Counted from the first letter of the stretch, positions 8,975 to 18,270 are shown. The stretch is 64,000 bases of DNA from Clostridium_I sp047718555 (GCF_047718555.1 NZ_JBDNRK010000014.1:1-64000), one strand, 5' to 3'. Numbers and translations: made by a program. Notes: a model not told the origin generated them from the letters alone.

Positions 8975-9468
8975 GTGAATAAAAAACATTATAAGTTAAT
9001 TAGATTTAATAAAGCCATAGTAGTAGCCTTAATTGTTATAATAACTTTAACAATATGGAGTATTTCTTCTAATACTATCAACCTTCAAAAAAATTTTATT
9101 CAAGCGGGTACTAAGGAAATAATAAATAAAAAGTCTAATACTGTAAGTGTTTATTACAACATTACCTTTGGTGATAAAATAAAAAATGCTGACCCTGATA
9201 TCATAAATGCAGCAGTACAGGGTATATTTGATTATTACTGCACTGAACATAATAATGTTATAAATAAAATGAATACATATGTACTTATTATGGATGTAAA
9301 AAAATTATTATGGAAGATGAGTGGAAAGTTGACTTTGTTGCAAAGGAAAAAGAAAATGATACTTATCCTACAATTGGATATAGTGTTGTTACTGTAGAAA
9401 AACAAAAATCGGGTGGTTATAAAGGCATCATAATAAATGATGGAGGTCCTAATATTAGAGTAAGGTAA
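8975..9468 (+). pseudogene. Secreted/anchored hypothetical protein with frameshift
   Basis: The gene starts at a GTG (MNKKHYKLIRF) after GAGGTGAG. It encodes one hydrophobic segment (about 15-35) and an extracellular part up to VLIMDVKK. At a run of seven A residues near 9298-9304 the reading frame changes: the conserved-looking continuation (IIMEDEWKVDFVAKEK ... GGYKGIIINDGGPNIRVR) is in a different frame and ends at the TAA at 9466. Eight A residues would restore one frame of about 164 codons. This is a real inactivating indel, a phase-variable tract, or a sequencing error. No family recognised. Confidence 0.6.
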
Positions 9469-9772
9469 AACATATTAAATTAAAATATGACATGCAATAT
9501 TATTTCGCTTTATTCTTTAATATCGAATTAAAGAATAGATAGTATAAATTATTGAGGTGAACAAGTTTTTATTATTCAAAAAATATTTAATCTAATTAAT
9601 GCTCAAAATGTATTTAAAGCAATTATCGTTATATGGTTAGGTTTTTTCTCAGGATTTTTCTCTTCAAAAATTATAAATAAAAGGAAGGATAAATAATTGA
9701 ATAAATTCCAAATATCTGTCAATGATCTAACTACAATGAAAATTCTTCGTTCAATCTCCTTTATAAAATATG

Positions 9773-9806
9773 AAAGGTACACTGGATGATCGGTGTACCT
9801 TTTCTT
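9773..9806 (+). terminator. Intrinsic terminator
   Basis: AAGGTACAC pairs with GTGTACCTT around GGATGATC, followed by TTCTTAT. There is no intact gene directly upstream on this strand. Confidence 0.7.
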
Positions 9807-9931
9807 ATATAATAAATTGTATTTCAATACCCATTTCAAAATTTTCTTAATAATATCAATTAAAAATTGAGTTTTAACGTAAGCGGTAAACTACTCAGTG
9901 TATAGCACAAAAATAAACAACCATTTTAGAC

Positions 9932-9971
9932 TGAACTGCCCCCTGTCAAGTAGACAGGGGGCAGTTCATTA
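9932..9971 (-). terminator. Intrinsic terminator of guaA
   Basis: A perfect 15-bp stem, TGAACTGCCCCCTGT with ACAGGGGGCAGTTCA, encloses the loop CAAGTAG. It lies 18 bases after the guaA stop codon. The T-run on the minus strand is weak, but the stem is very stable. Confidence 0.8.
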
Positions 9972-9988
9972 ATTCCTAGGCTTATAAA

Positions 9989-11521
9989 TTATTCCCACTC
10001 TATAGTAGCAGGCGGCTTACTTGTCACATCATATACTATTCTGTTTACGCCTTTAACTTCATTTACTATTCTTCTGGACACTTCATCCAAAACTTCGTAA
10101 GGGATTCTCGCCCAATCAGAAGTCATTGCATCAGAACTTGTTACAGCTCTTAGAGCTATTGTATGACAATAGGTTCTCTCGTCACCCATAACACCCACAG
10201 ATCTTATGTTTGGAAGACATGCAAAGTACTGCCATATAGTTTCATCCAATTTTGCTTTTGCTATTTCATCTCTGAAAATAGCATCTGCTTCTCTTACTAT
10301 TTCAAGCTTTTCCTCTGTTATTTCTCCAAGTACCCTTATTCCAAGACCTGGTCCAGGGAAAGGCTGTCTCCAAACCAATTTATGTGGTATTCCAAGTTCT
10401 TCTCCTACAGCTCTAACTTCATCTTTAAAAAGTTCTCTAAGTGGTTCAATTAACTTGAATTCCATGTCTTCTGGAAGTCCACCTACATTATGATGGCTTT
10501 TTATTGTTGCTGAAGTAGCAGTACCACTTTCAACTACGTCGGGATAAATTGTCCCTTGTACAAGGTAAGCTATATCTCCTAGCTTTTTTGATTCTTCTTC
10601 AAACACTCTTATAAATTCTTCACCTATAATTTTTCTCTTTTTCTCAGGATCACTAACACCTGAAAGCTTACCCAAGAATCTATCTTTTGCATTCACTCTT
10701 ATAAGGTTCATATCAAATTGTTTTCTAAAAATGTCTTCAACCTGATCGCCTTCATCTTTTCTTAAAAGACCATGATCTACAAAAATACATGTAAGCTGTT
10801 TACCTATAGCCTTATGCACAAGTACTGCTGCTACTGAGGAATCAACCCCGCCAGAAAGTGCGCAGATAACTTTTTTATCTCCAACAACTTCTTTAATTTC
10901 CTTAATTTTTTCTTCTGCAAAAGATGACATTGACCAATCACCCTTTAAGTCACAGACTTTGAACAAAAAATTAGCTAACATTTCTTTTCCGAACACTGTA
11001 TGCTCTACTTCCGGATGAAATTGAACTCCATATATATTCTTCTCTTCATTTGCCATGGCTGCTACAGGGCACTGCTTAGTAGTAGCGGCTATTTTAAAGC
11101 CTGCTGGTGGTTCTGATACATAATCTGTATGACTCATCAAAGCTATATTATTCTCTTCTATTCCATTGAAAATTTTACAATCTTTAGAAAGATTAATCTC
11201 AGCTTTTCCATATTCTCTGATTTCTGCACTTTCAACTTTACCACCTAGAGTATGAGTTATAAGCTGCTGTCCATAGCATATACCTAGTACTGGAATTCCA
11301 AGATCAAATAATTCCTTATCAATCTTTGGTGTATTATCTCCATAAACGCTATTTGGTCCACCAGTAAGGATTATTCCCTTTGGATCCTTCTCTTTTATTT
11401 TGTCAATAGAATATGTGTATGGAACTATTTCACAATATACATTGTGTTCTCTTACTCTTCTTGCAATAAGCTGATTGTATTGTCCACCGAAATCTATAAC
11501 TAAAACTAATTCTCTGTTCAT
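9989..11521 (-). CDS. guaA: GMP synthase (glutamine-hydrolysing)
   Basis: This 510-residue two-domain enzyme converts XMP to GMP with ATP and glutamine. The N-terminal class I amidotransferase has GICYGQQL with nucleophile Cys82 and GVQFHPEVEHT for the His/Glu pair near 169-171. The ATP pyrophosphatase domain begins with the P-loop ALSGGVDSSV near 222, and the C-terminal dimerisation domain ends SKPPATIEWE, the usual terminus. Length is normal. The start has GGGAGG 5 bases upstream. It follows guaB on the same strand with a 190-base spacer that contains a terminator-like hairpin, so the two genes may be only partly co-transcribed. Confidence 0.98.
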   Translation of the reverse strand: MNRELVLVIDFGGQYNQLIARRVREHNVYCEIVPYTYSIDKIKEKDPKGIILTGGPNSVYGDNTPKIDKELFDLGIPVLGICYGQQLITHTLGGKVESAEIREYGKAEINLSKDCKIFNGIEENNIALMSHTDYVSEPPAGFKIAATTKQCPVAAMANEEKNIYGVQFHPEVEHTVFGKEMLANFLFKVCDLKGDWSMSSFAEEKIKEIKEVVGDKKVICALSGGVDSSVAAVLVHKAIGKQLTCIFVDHGLLRKDEGDQVEDIFRKQFDMNLIRVNAKDRFLGKLSGVSDPEKKRKIIGEEFIRVFEEESKKLGDIAYLVQGTIYPDVVESGTATSATIKSHHNVGGLPEDMEFKLIEPLRELFKDEVRAVGEELGIPHKLVWRQPFPGPGLGIRVLGEITEEKLEIVREADAIFRDEIAKAKLDETIWQYFACLPNIRSVGVMGDERTYCHTIALRAVTSSDAMTSDWARIPYEVLDEVSRRIVNEVKGVNRIVYDVTSKPPATIEWE

Positions 11522-11589
11522 ATTTACCTCCCAATTATTTATATTAACATTTTAAATTCGTTATTTAAGAAAAGTGCAAACTAAAATTG

Positions 11590-11614
11590 GAAAAAATCAC
11601 ACCCCAGGGATGTA
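11590..11614 (-). terminator. Terminator-like hairpin between guaB and guaA
   Basis: On the minus strand ACATCC pairs with GGGTGT (one G-U pair) around CTG and is followed by GATTTTTT. It lies about 100 bases after guaB and 70 before guaA. It may end guaB transcription or act as an attenuator in the guaA leader. No known purine riboswitch core was seen next to it. Confidence 0.55.
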
Positions 11615-11713
11615 AATATTACCATTCATTACTTCGCCCTTTCTCACAATTACGCACTAAAGTTATCATTTAAAATTATTATACTATTAATGAATGCCAA
11701 TAGGTAGATAATT

Positions 11714-13168
11714 TTATTGATTTACACTATAATTAGGTGCTTCTTTTGTTATAGATATATCATGAGGATGACTTTCCCTTAATCCTGCTGAAGTTTGAAT
11801 TACAAAATTTGCAGTCTCATACATAGTATGCAGGTCTCTAGCCCCTAAATATCCCATTCCAGAGCGTATTCCTCCAACAAGCTGATAAATAGTATCCACA
11901 ACGGATCCTTTAAATGGAACTCTTCCCTCTACGCCTTCAGGTACAAGCTTTTTATTTCCTTCTTGAAAATATCTATCCTTACTTCCATTTGCCATAGCCG
12001 CTAAGGAACCCATTCCTCTGTATACTTTATAACTTCTACCTTGATATATTTCTATTTCTCCTGGTGCTTCTTCACAGCCTGCAAACATTGATCCCATCAT
12101 AGCTACACTAGCTCCAGCCGCAAGTGCCTTAACTATATCTCCAGAATACTTTAATCCTCCATCTGCAATTACAGGTACTCCATATTTATTTGCAACCTCA
12201 ACACAATCCATTACAGCAGTAAATTGTGGTACTCCTATTCCTGAAACTACTCTAGTTGTACAGATAGATCCCGGTCCTATACCTACCTTTACACAATCTA
12301 CACCAGCCTCTATAAGATCCTTTACTGCTTCTCCTGTAGCTATATTTCCTGCAATAATCTGAATATCCGGATACTTAGACTTTATCGCTTTAACAGCCTC
12401 TACCACACCCTTTGAGTGTCCGTGTGCAGTATCCACAACTATAACATCTACATGTGCATTTACAAGTGCGTCTACTCTATCCATCATGTCCCCAGTAACG
12501 CCCACACCTGCACCACATAAAAGCCTGCCTTGTCTGTCCTTTGCAGCATTTGGGAACGCCTTTACCTTTTCTATATCTTTTATAGTAATAAGTCCCTTTA
12601 AATAATTATTTTCATCAACTAAAGGAAGCTTCTCAATCTTATGTTTTTTTAATATTTCTTTAGCCTCTTCCAGTGTAGTATTTTCCACAGCAGTTATAAG
12701 ATCTTCTGAAGTCATGACCTGTGAAATAGATTTTTTATAATCATTTTCAAATACTATATCTCTATTAGTGATTATTCCTACTAGCTTTCCCTCAACAGTT
12801 ATGGGAACTCCAGAAATTCTATATCTGGACATTAGTGCTAAAGCATCTTCAATTGTATTTTCAGGAGATAAAGAAAAAGGATTAGTTATTACTCCATTTT
12901 CCTGTCTTTTTACTCTATCCACTTCAAGTGCCTGTTCTTCAATTGTCATATTTTTATGAATTATACCTATGCCGCCTTCTCTTGCCATGGCAATAGCCAT
13001 CTTAGACTCAGTTACAGTATCCATACTTGCACTCATAAGAGGTATATTTAACTTTATAGTTTTAGTAAGATTTGTACTAAGATCAGTTTCTCTTGGTAAA
13101 ATTTCAGATTTATTAGGTACTAATAACACATCATCAAAGGTATAGGCCTGTTTTAGAATTCTAGCCAT
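11714..13168 (-). CDS. guaB: IMP dehydrogenase
   Basis: IMP dehydrogenase oxidises IMP to XMP with NAD+, the committed step to GMP. The 484-residue protein has the (beta/alpha)8 catalytic barrel interrupted by two CBS domains (about 95-205). The catalytic loop GPGSICTTR carries the active Cys (near 303), and the flap YRGMGSL and the RVPFKG region follow. The ATG at 13168 (MARILKQAYTFDDV) is preferred over in-frame TTG codons because AAAGGAAG lies 9 bases before it. The neighbour guaA performs the next step. No guanine riboswitch or obvious operator is visible upstream. Confidence 0.97.
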   Translation of the reverse strand: MARILKQAYTFDDVLLVPNKSEILPRETDLSTNLTKTIKLNIPLMSASMDTVTESKMAIAMAREGGIGIIHKNMTIEEQALEVDRVKRQENGVITNPFSLSPENTIEDALALMSRYRISGVPITVEGKLVGIITNRDIVFENDYKKSISQVMTSEDLITAVENTTLEEAKEILKKHKIEKLPLVDENNYLKGLITIKDIEKVKAFPNAAKDRQGRLLCGAGVGVTGDMMDRVDALVNAHVDVIVVDTAHGHSKGVVEAVKAIKSKYPDIQIIAGNIATGEAVKDLIEAGVDCVKVGIGPGSICTTRVVSGIGVPQFTAVMDCVEVANKYGVPVIADGGLKYSGDIVKALAAGASVAMMGSMFAGCEEAPGEIEIYQGRSYKVYRGMGSLAAMANGSKDRYFQEGNKKLVPEGVEGRVPFKGSVVDTIYQLVGGIRSGMGYLGARDLHTMYETANFVIQTSAGLRESHPHDISITKEAPNYSVNQ

Positions 13169-13599
13169 TAACAACAACTTCCTTTCATTACATTTTAAGA
13201 ATTATTATAATAAAAATAAATAAAATCAGATATTAAAAATTCAAATAAGAGATTCATCAAAAATAATTCATACTAAAAAATTAAAGTTTCCAGTAGAAAC
13301 TCTTAAATTTGTTCAATATATGAATTAAATAGTTAATACTTTTTTCAACAATATCACTTATTTTATTTAAAATGAGCAAGTTTGTCAATTGCAAAAATTC
13401 CCACATTACAAAATTAAAACATGGCTTATTTTATAGATTTTGCTAAAATAATTAAATTTACAAGTAAATTTTAAACAAATAACATTGAATTTATAATTTA
13501 ATTATTGAAATATTGAATTTTCACGACTAAATACTAATAACTCATAAAAATAAGCTATTTATTTAAATAGTTCTTAGCATCAACAAATCTTACTAGAAT
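13169..13599. other. AT-rich spacer upstream of guaB
   Basis: No ORF with a ribosome site is present. The guaB promoter must lie here, but I cannot choose one among many A/T-rich candidates. I found no purine riboswitch or PurR-like inverted repeat. Confidence 0.4.
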
Positions 13600-13638
13600 A
13601 AAAAAATATCCCGTAAAATTTAATTTACGAGATATTTT
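13600..13638 (-). terminator. Intrinsic terminator of groEL
   Basis: On the minus strand AAATATCTCGTAAA pairs with TTTTACGGGATATTT, followed by TTTTATTC. It lies about 20 bases after the groEL stop codon. Confidence 0.85.
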
Positions 13639-13657
13639 GAAATTGAGGTCTATTAAA

Positions 13658-15289
13658 TTAATACATTCCGTCCATTCCCATTCCAGGAGCTCCTCCTGGC
13701 ATTGGTGCAGGATTTTTTTCAGGTATATCTGCAACCACACCTTCAGTTGTTAAGAATGTTGAAGCTACAGATGCGGCATTTTGAAGTGCAGATCTTGTAA
13801 CCTTAGTTGGATCTACAATACCTGCCTTTATCATGTCTACATATTTTTCACGAAGAGCATCAAAACCGATTCCCTTTTCGCTATTTACAACTTTTTCTAT
13901 TATAACAGAACCTTCAAGTCCTGCATTTGCTGCTATTTGTCTTACAGGCTCTTCAAGAGCTTTTATTATTATGTTAATTCCAACCTGAACATCTGGCTCT
14001 TCATCAATAAGTGCTTTGATTTCTGGCAATATATTTAGGTAAGCAGTACCACCGCCCGGTACTATTCCCTCTTCTACAGCTGCTTTTGTTGCTGCAAGAG
14101 CATCTTCTATTCTCAATTTTCTCTCTTTAAGTTCTGTTTCAGTAGCTGCTCCTACTTTTACTACAGCAACTCCACCTGCAAGTTTTGCAAGTCTCTCTTT
14201 TAATTTTTCTGTATCAAAATCTGAAGTTGAAGCTTCAATTTGAGTTTTTATTTGAGCAATTCTATCTTTAATTTCTTCTTTACTGCCTTTACCATTAACA
14301 ATTGTAGTGTTTTCTTTTGAAATTTTAACGCTTTCAGCTCTTCCAAGTTCCTGTAAAGTTACATCTTTAATATCTTTTCCAAGTTCATCTGATACAACTT
14401 CTCCACCAGTTAAAATAGCTATATCCTTAAGCATATCTTTTCTTCTATCGCCAAAACCAGGAGCCTTAACACCTACACATGTAAATGTACCTCTTAATTT
14501 ATTTACAACAAGTGTTGTAAGAGCTTCTCCTTCAATGTCTTCAGCTATAATTAAAAGTTTCTTTCCCTGCTGAACTATTTGCTCTAATAATGGAAGTATT
14601 TCCTGTATGTTTGATATCTTTTTATCTGTTATAAGTATATATGGATCATCAAGAGATGCTTCCATTTTTTCTGTATCAGTTACCATATATGCACTTAAAT
14701 ATCCTCTATCAAATTGCATACCTTCAACTATATCTAACTCTGTTCCCATAGATTTTGATTCTTCTACAGTGATAACCCCTTCATTACCTACTTTTTCCAT
14801 AGCATCTGCTATAAGCTTTCCTATGTTCTCATCACTAGCTGAAATTGCTGCAACTCTAGCTATATCTTCTTTTCCATTTATAGGTTTTGAAAGTTCTTTT
14901 AGATTTTTGATAGTTTCCTCAACTGCTTTATTTATACCAGTTCTTATAAGCATTGGATTAGCACCAGCAGTAACATTTTTTAAACCTTCTCTTATAATTG
15001 CCTGTGCTAATAAAGTAGCTGTTGTAGTACCATCTCCTGCTACATCGTTAGTCTTTGTAGCAACTTCCTTTACAAGTTGAGCTCCCATATTTTCATATGG
15101 ATCTTCTAATTCTATTTCTCTTGCAATACTAACACCATCATTTGTTATAAGTGGTGCACCAAATTTTTTATCTAAAACTACGTTTCTACCTTTTGGTCCA
15201 AGTGTTACCTTAACTGTGTTAGCAAGTTTGTCTACACCTGCTTGCATAGCTCTTCTGCCTTCTTCACCTAATAATATGCTTTTAGCCAT
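13658..15289 (-). CDS. groEL: Chaperonin GroEL (Hsp60)
   Basis: GroEL forms the ATP-driven double-ring folding chamber with GroES as the lid. The 543-residue protein has the full equatorial, intermediate and apical domains, the ATP-binding VTLGPKGRNVVLD and DGTTTATLLA motifs (about 29-95), and a short Gly/Met-rich C-terminal tail ending PGMGMDGMY. The ATG at 15289 follows GGAGGG by 7 bases; an in-frame TTG further upstream overlaps that ribosome site. It is co-transcribed with groES, 54 bases upstream, and is under CIRCE control. Confidence 0.98.
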   Translation of the reverse strand: MAKSILLGEEGRRAMQAGVDKLANTVKVTLGPKGRNVVLDKKFGAPLITNDGVSIAREIELEDPYENMGAQLVKEVATKTNDVAGDGTTTATLLAQAIIREGLKNVTAGANPMLIRTGINKAVEETIKNLKELSKPINGKEDIARVAAISASDENIGKLIADAMEKVGNEGVITVEESKSMGTELDIVEGMQFDRGYLSAYMVTDTEKMEASLDDPYILITDKKISNIQEILPLLEQIVQQGKKLLIIAEDIEGEALTTLVVNKLRGTFTCVGVKAPGFGDRRKDMLKDIAILTGGEVVSDELGKDIKDVTLQELGRAESVKISKENTTIVNGKGSKEEIKDRIAQIKTQIEASTSDFDTEKLKERLAKLAGGVAVVKVGAATETELKERKLRIEDALAATKAAVEEGIVPGGGTAYLNILPEIKALIDEEPDVQVGINIIIKALEEPVRQIAANAGLEGSVIIEKVVNSEKGIGFDALREKYVDMIKAGIVDPTKVTRSALQNAASVASTFLTTEGVVADIPEKNPAPMPGGAPGMGMDGMY

Positions 15290-15343
15290 ATATAATCCCT
15301 CCAAACAATTTTAACCTTAAAAATTAGATTTTATTTTAAAACA

Positions 15344-15631
15344 TTAATCTTCAACAATTCCAAGTATGTCATCTTGTTTTACAATCAAATATTCTTCTCC
15401 ATCAAGTTTAACTTCATTTCCGCTATATTTTGAGAAAAATACCTTATCATCAACTTTTAATTCCATTTTAATTTCTTTGCCATCCACATATCCACCAGGT
15501 CCTACTGCAACAACCTGCGCTATTTCTGGCTTTTCCTTAGCAGATCCTGGCAAAACAATTCCGCTCTTTGTTGTTGCCTCTGCTTCCAATCTTTTAATAA
15601 CTACTCTGTCTCCAAGTGGTCTAATTTTCAT
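15344..15631 (-). CDS. groES: Co-chaperonin GroES (Hsp10)
   Basis: This 95-residue protein matches GroES along its full length: MKIRPLGDRVVIKRLE at the N-terminus, the mobile loop EAEATTKSGIVLPGSAKEKP (about 17-36), and the closing LIVKQDDILGI motif. It is the first gene of the groES-groEL operon, with a GAGGAGGG ribosome site 7 bases before the ATG. The CIRCE operator lies 50 bases upstream of the start. Confidence 0.98.
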   Translation of the reverse strand: MKIRPLGDRVVIKRLEAEATTKSGIVLPGSAKEKPEIAQVVAVGPGGYVDGKEIKMELKVDDKVFFSKYSGNEVKLDGEEYLIVKQDDILGIVED

Positions 15632-15680
15632 CTTTAAACCCTCCTCAATTTATTAGAAAAATTTATTATTATTTTACCTG

Positions 15681-15707
15681 TTAGCACTCGTCTCACTTGA
15701 GTGCTAA
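15681..15707 (-). promoter_or_regulatory. CIRCE operator (HrcA binding site)
   Basis: TTAGCACTC, nine bases, GAGTGCTAA is an exact match to the CIRCE consensus. It lies between the groES promoter and its start codon, so HrcA repression of groESL is expected. hrcA is not in this window. Confidence 0.97.
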
Positions 15708-15717
15708 TACAATTATT

Positions 15718-15746
15718 ATAATAATTAATACGATTTATATAAGCAA
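15718..15746 (-). promoter_or_regulatory. groES-groEL promoter
   Basis: On the minus strand TTGCTT (15741-15746) and TATTAT (15718-15723) are 17 bases apart, placing the start of transcription just before or within CIRCE, as in other Firmicute groESL operons. Confidence 0.65.
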
Positions 15747-16039
15747 ATTCTAAGTTTAGATTAATACAGTCAATTATGGCAATTACTCTAAATTATCTTC
15801 TATTATGTCGTCGTATTGGTTAATTTCTCTTGTTTTCTCAATATTTCTAAAAAGTTAATGTAAAATTTAACTTTTAAATAATTTTAACAAATATTTTAAT
15901 AAATATATATTAAAACTACATATAAACCTATATAATTATAGATATAAATCTAGGCATACAAAGGAAGATATAATTTTATCACATTGTGATATTTATCGCT
16001 TATTTCTCTAAAAATGCCCTATTAGAATAGGAGATACAT
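15747..16039. other. Intergenic region with a small palindrome
   Basis: AT-rich spacer before the DUF1461 gene. A TATAAT at about 15968 is followed by the 13-base palindrome ATCACATTGTGAT (15978-15990), positioned where a repressor could bind over the transcription start. The regulator is unknown. Confidence 0.4.
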
Positions 16040-16708
16040 ATGTTTAAGAAAAAGTTTATAATACTTCAAGCAATTATGTCATTAGTTATATTTTTATCTA
16101 CTATCATGTTTTTTGCTAAAATTGTTTCTAACTTTAAACCACTTTACTATTACGATGTGGTAAATTTAAATGTAGAACAAGATTCTGGCTTGGATATTGC
16201 CACTATAAAGACTAATTATAATTATGTAATTAATTTCTTGAATGAATCTTCCCCTTCAGATTTCACCCTTCCAACACTAACTTCATCTGCTGATGCTAAA
16301 ATACATTTTTTTGAAGTACATAAAATTTTTGCATTTATGAATTATTTTTTATATTTTTCCCTATTATTTATCATCATGTCAATTATTATTACCATAAAAA
16401 ACAAAATATATTTATATTTAAAAATATCCGGAATAGCTTTAATGGCTTTGCCTCTAATTTTAATACCAATTCTCCTAACAAATTTTACAGAGTATTTTGA
16501 TGATTTTCATAAAATATTATTTAGAAATAATTTTTGGTTATTTGATCCCAAAACCGATCCTATAATACTTATTCTTCCAGAATCATTCTTTTTACACTGT
16601 TTAATTACAATAGTATCATTGTCTGTAATATTTGGACTAATATTATACATACTCTATAGAATTATACATAAAAAAATCAAGTATACCTATAGTCCTAAAT
16701 ATAGATAA
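16040..16708 (+). CDS. TIGR01906 / DUF1461 family integral membrane protein
   Basis: This 222-residue protein has four predicted membrane helices: about 9-29, 97-121, 130-152 and 185-209. The extracytoplasmic loops carry the family pattern, including HKIFAFMNYF in the first part and FHKILFRNNFWLFDPKTDPI between helices 3 and 4, followed by LPESFF. This fits TIGR01906 (DUF1461), a Firmicute membrane family of unknown function. The start follows AATAGGAGA. It is a single-gene unit with its own terminator. Confidence 0.88.
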   Translation: MFKKKFIILQAIMSLVIFLSTIMFFAKIVSNFKPLYYYDVVNLNVEQDSGLDIATIKTNYNYVINFLNESSPSDFTLPTLTSSADAKIHFFEVHKIFAFMNYFLYFSLLFIIMSIIITIKNKIYLYLKISGIALMALPLILIPILLTNFTEYFDDFHKILFRNNFWLFDPKTDPIILILPESFFLHCLITIVSLSVIFGLILYILYRIIHKKIKYTYSPKYR

Positions 16709-16710
16709 TA

Positions 16711-16750
16711 AAATCTAGAGCTGGCATAAACCCTTAGCTCTAGATTTTAA
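16711..16750 (+). terminator. Intrinsic terminator after the DUF1461 gene
   Basis: AAATCTAGAGCT pairs with AGCTCTAGATTT around a GGCATAAACCCTT-type loop, followed by TAAT. Confidence 0.8.
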
Positions 16751-16850
16751 TTCATTACACATATATGATGTATTTTATACTAGTATTTTTGACGAATCCT
16801 TTGAAATATGGATACAAATTAATGTTCGACCCTTGATATTTCAAAGTTTC

Positions 16851-17729
16851 CTACTCTAGTATATTATTTTCTCTGGCATAATAGAACAGATATTGCTGAG
16901 CAAATCCCGACAAATTTCCAAATTTATTTCTGCCAAAATCCCTTATTTTTTTAAGTGAAACATCTGGAGCAACATAAAAATGCATCATTGCCCTTTTAAC
17001 CCATACATCTACGGGAAAGGCAGAATACTTTTGCATAGAAAATAACATTATGCAATCTGCTACTTTAGGTCCTACCCCCATAAATTTTTGCAATTCTATG
17101 TGACATTTGTCATCATCACAACTATATATGTACTGCAGAATATCATTATTTTCATATACTTTTTCACAGGTATCCTTTATGTACTTTGCCCTAAAACCCG
17201 TTCCACAATCTTCAAAATCTTCTATAGTTTTATCCTGCAAATCTTCCACGCTAGGAAATGTATAATAAGTTTCACCATTATATTTTATTTCCTTACCCCA
17301 TTCTTTACTTATAGCCTTTATTGCTCTCTTTATCATTGGTATTCTGTTATTTGCAGAAATAATAAAGGATATTAATAATTCAAAGGGTTCCTGTTTTAAA
17401 ATTCTTATACCACTTCCAAAATCTACTGATTTTTTAAGAAGTTGATCTTTACTAAGTTCTATTTTTATTTCATCATAGTCTCTATTTAAATCAAAATAAT
17501 CTACCCATATATCATTGAATTCTTTTTCTGTAGTATTGTATATTAATAAATCATTATCTTTCTTCTCGACTTCAATCACCTTGCCAAAGGCAACTCCAAT
17601 AAAGGTACCTTCTTTTGTTTTATTCCACCTGAAGCACTGTCCACACTCAAATACATGGTCTAATTCAAAATTTTCTATACCCTTAACTATTACACACTTC
17701 TCATTACTTTCAATATCTTTAAAATCCAT
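16851..17729 (-). CDS. ogg: 8-oxoguanine DNA glycosylase/AP lyase (Ogg1 type)
   Basis: The enzyme should remove 8-oxoguanine from DNA and nick the abasic site. The 292-residue protein has the OGG N-terminal domain (CGQCFRWNK near 30) and a helix-hairpin-helix GPD domain. GVGPKVADCIMLFS contains the catalytic Lys, and FPVDVWVKR supplies the conserved Asp, matching the human OGG1 arrangement. The ATG at 17729 is preferred over an upstream in-frame start because AAAGAGGATATAGG precedes it. It lies 39 bases behind the C_GCAxxG_C_C gene on the same strand and may be co-transcribed. Confidence 0.93.
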   Translation of the reverse strand: MDFKDIESNEKCVIVKGIENFELDHVFECGQCFRWNKTKEGTFIGVAFGKVIEVEKKDNDLLIYNTTEKEFNDIWVDYFDLNRDYDEIKIELSKDQLLKKSVDFGSGIRILKQEPFELLISFIISANNRIPMIKRAIKAISKEWGKEIKYNGETYYTFPSVEDLQDKTIEDFEDCGTGFRAKYIKDTCEKVYENNDILQYIYSCDDDKCHIELQKFMGVGPKVADCIMLFSMQKYSAFPVDVWVKRAMMHFYVAPDVSLKKIRDFGRNKFGNLSGFAQQYLFYYARENNILE

Positions 17730-17768
17730 CCTATATCCTCTTTTCAGTAAGTGCTGCAATCTATTTTA

Positions 17769-18176
17769 CTACTTATATTCCTCTATTAATTCTTCAAGAA
17801 TTTTTCCAGCAGCATACACCATTTTACTACAACGTTCTTCATAATTTGCAAACTTTTCCTTAAGTTCAATACAGTTCTTTTCTTTAAAAATAGCTTGAAA
17901 TCTATTAAAAAACTCTGCAGATATCTCTTTTATTTTACCACTTTCATGAGCTCTATCTTCAACAAAGACAATTCCAAGTACAGCCAGAGAACCTGTTATG
18001 GCACCACATACATCACCTATACCCATTCCACCGCCAAAGGCTGCCATTGATTTTAATGCCTTCTTGTCTAAATTAAGCTCATACCTTTCATTTGCTGCAT
18101 AAATTATTGTTTCCGCACAATTTAAATTATATTCTTTATCATAGTATTTTTTCACATAATCAACAAACAAAATCAT
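17769..18176 (-). CDS. C_GCAxxG_C_C family (redox-type) protein
   Basis: The 135-residue protein shows the family's ordered cysteines: NCAETI near residue 19, FGGGMGIGDVCGAITGSL (about 48-65) and a C-terminal CxxxY...C region. The TIGR01909 family is named for this pattern and is presumed to bind metal or act in redox chemistry; the function is not established. The start follows an AGAGGGAG site. It lies upstream of the ogg gene and downstream of the nfnB terminator. Confidence 0.88.
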   Translation of the reverse strand: MILFVDYVKKYYDKEYNLNCAETIIYAANERYELNLDKKALKSMAAFGGGMGIGDVCGAITGSLAVLGIVFVEDRAHESGKIKEISAEFFNRFQAIFKEKNCIELKEKFANYEERCSKMVYAAGKILEELIEEYK

Positions 18177-18231
18177 ACTCCCTCTCTTTTCACACTTTAT
18201 CTTGCAACATCAGTATTCCATATAAGATTTT

Positions 18232-18270
18232 TAGACATAGGATGGAATAGAAATCTCATCCTATGTCTAC
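18232..18270 (-). terminator. Intrinsic terminator of nfnB
   Basis: AGACATAGGATG pairs with CATCCTATGTCT, followed on the minus strand by AAAAATCTT. A stable 12-bp stem directly after the nfnB stop codon, though the U-tract is poor. Confidence 0.7.

Larger units (their letters stand above)
9469..9988. other. Intergenic region with two terminators and a start-less short frame
   Basis: The stretch holds a GAGGTGA ribosome site at 9554-9560 followed by an open frame without ATG, GTG or TTG (9571-9696; contains a hydrophobic GFFSGFFSSKIINKRKDK tail), a plus-strand terminator at 9773-9806 and the guaA terminator at 9932-9971. The frame may be a remnant of a small membrane protein. Confidence 0.4.

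Noticed and set aside
9603..9839. 78-codon minus-strand frame
   Set aside because: It runs through a plus-strand terminator, has no ribosome site and its sequence looks like antisense of A/T-rich DNA.
10163..10493. Plus-strand frames of 95-96 codons inside guaA
   Set aside because: They are antisense to a full-length, well conserved gene and have no ribosome sites.
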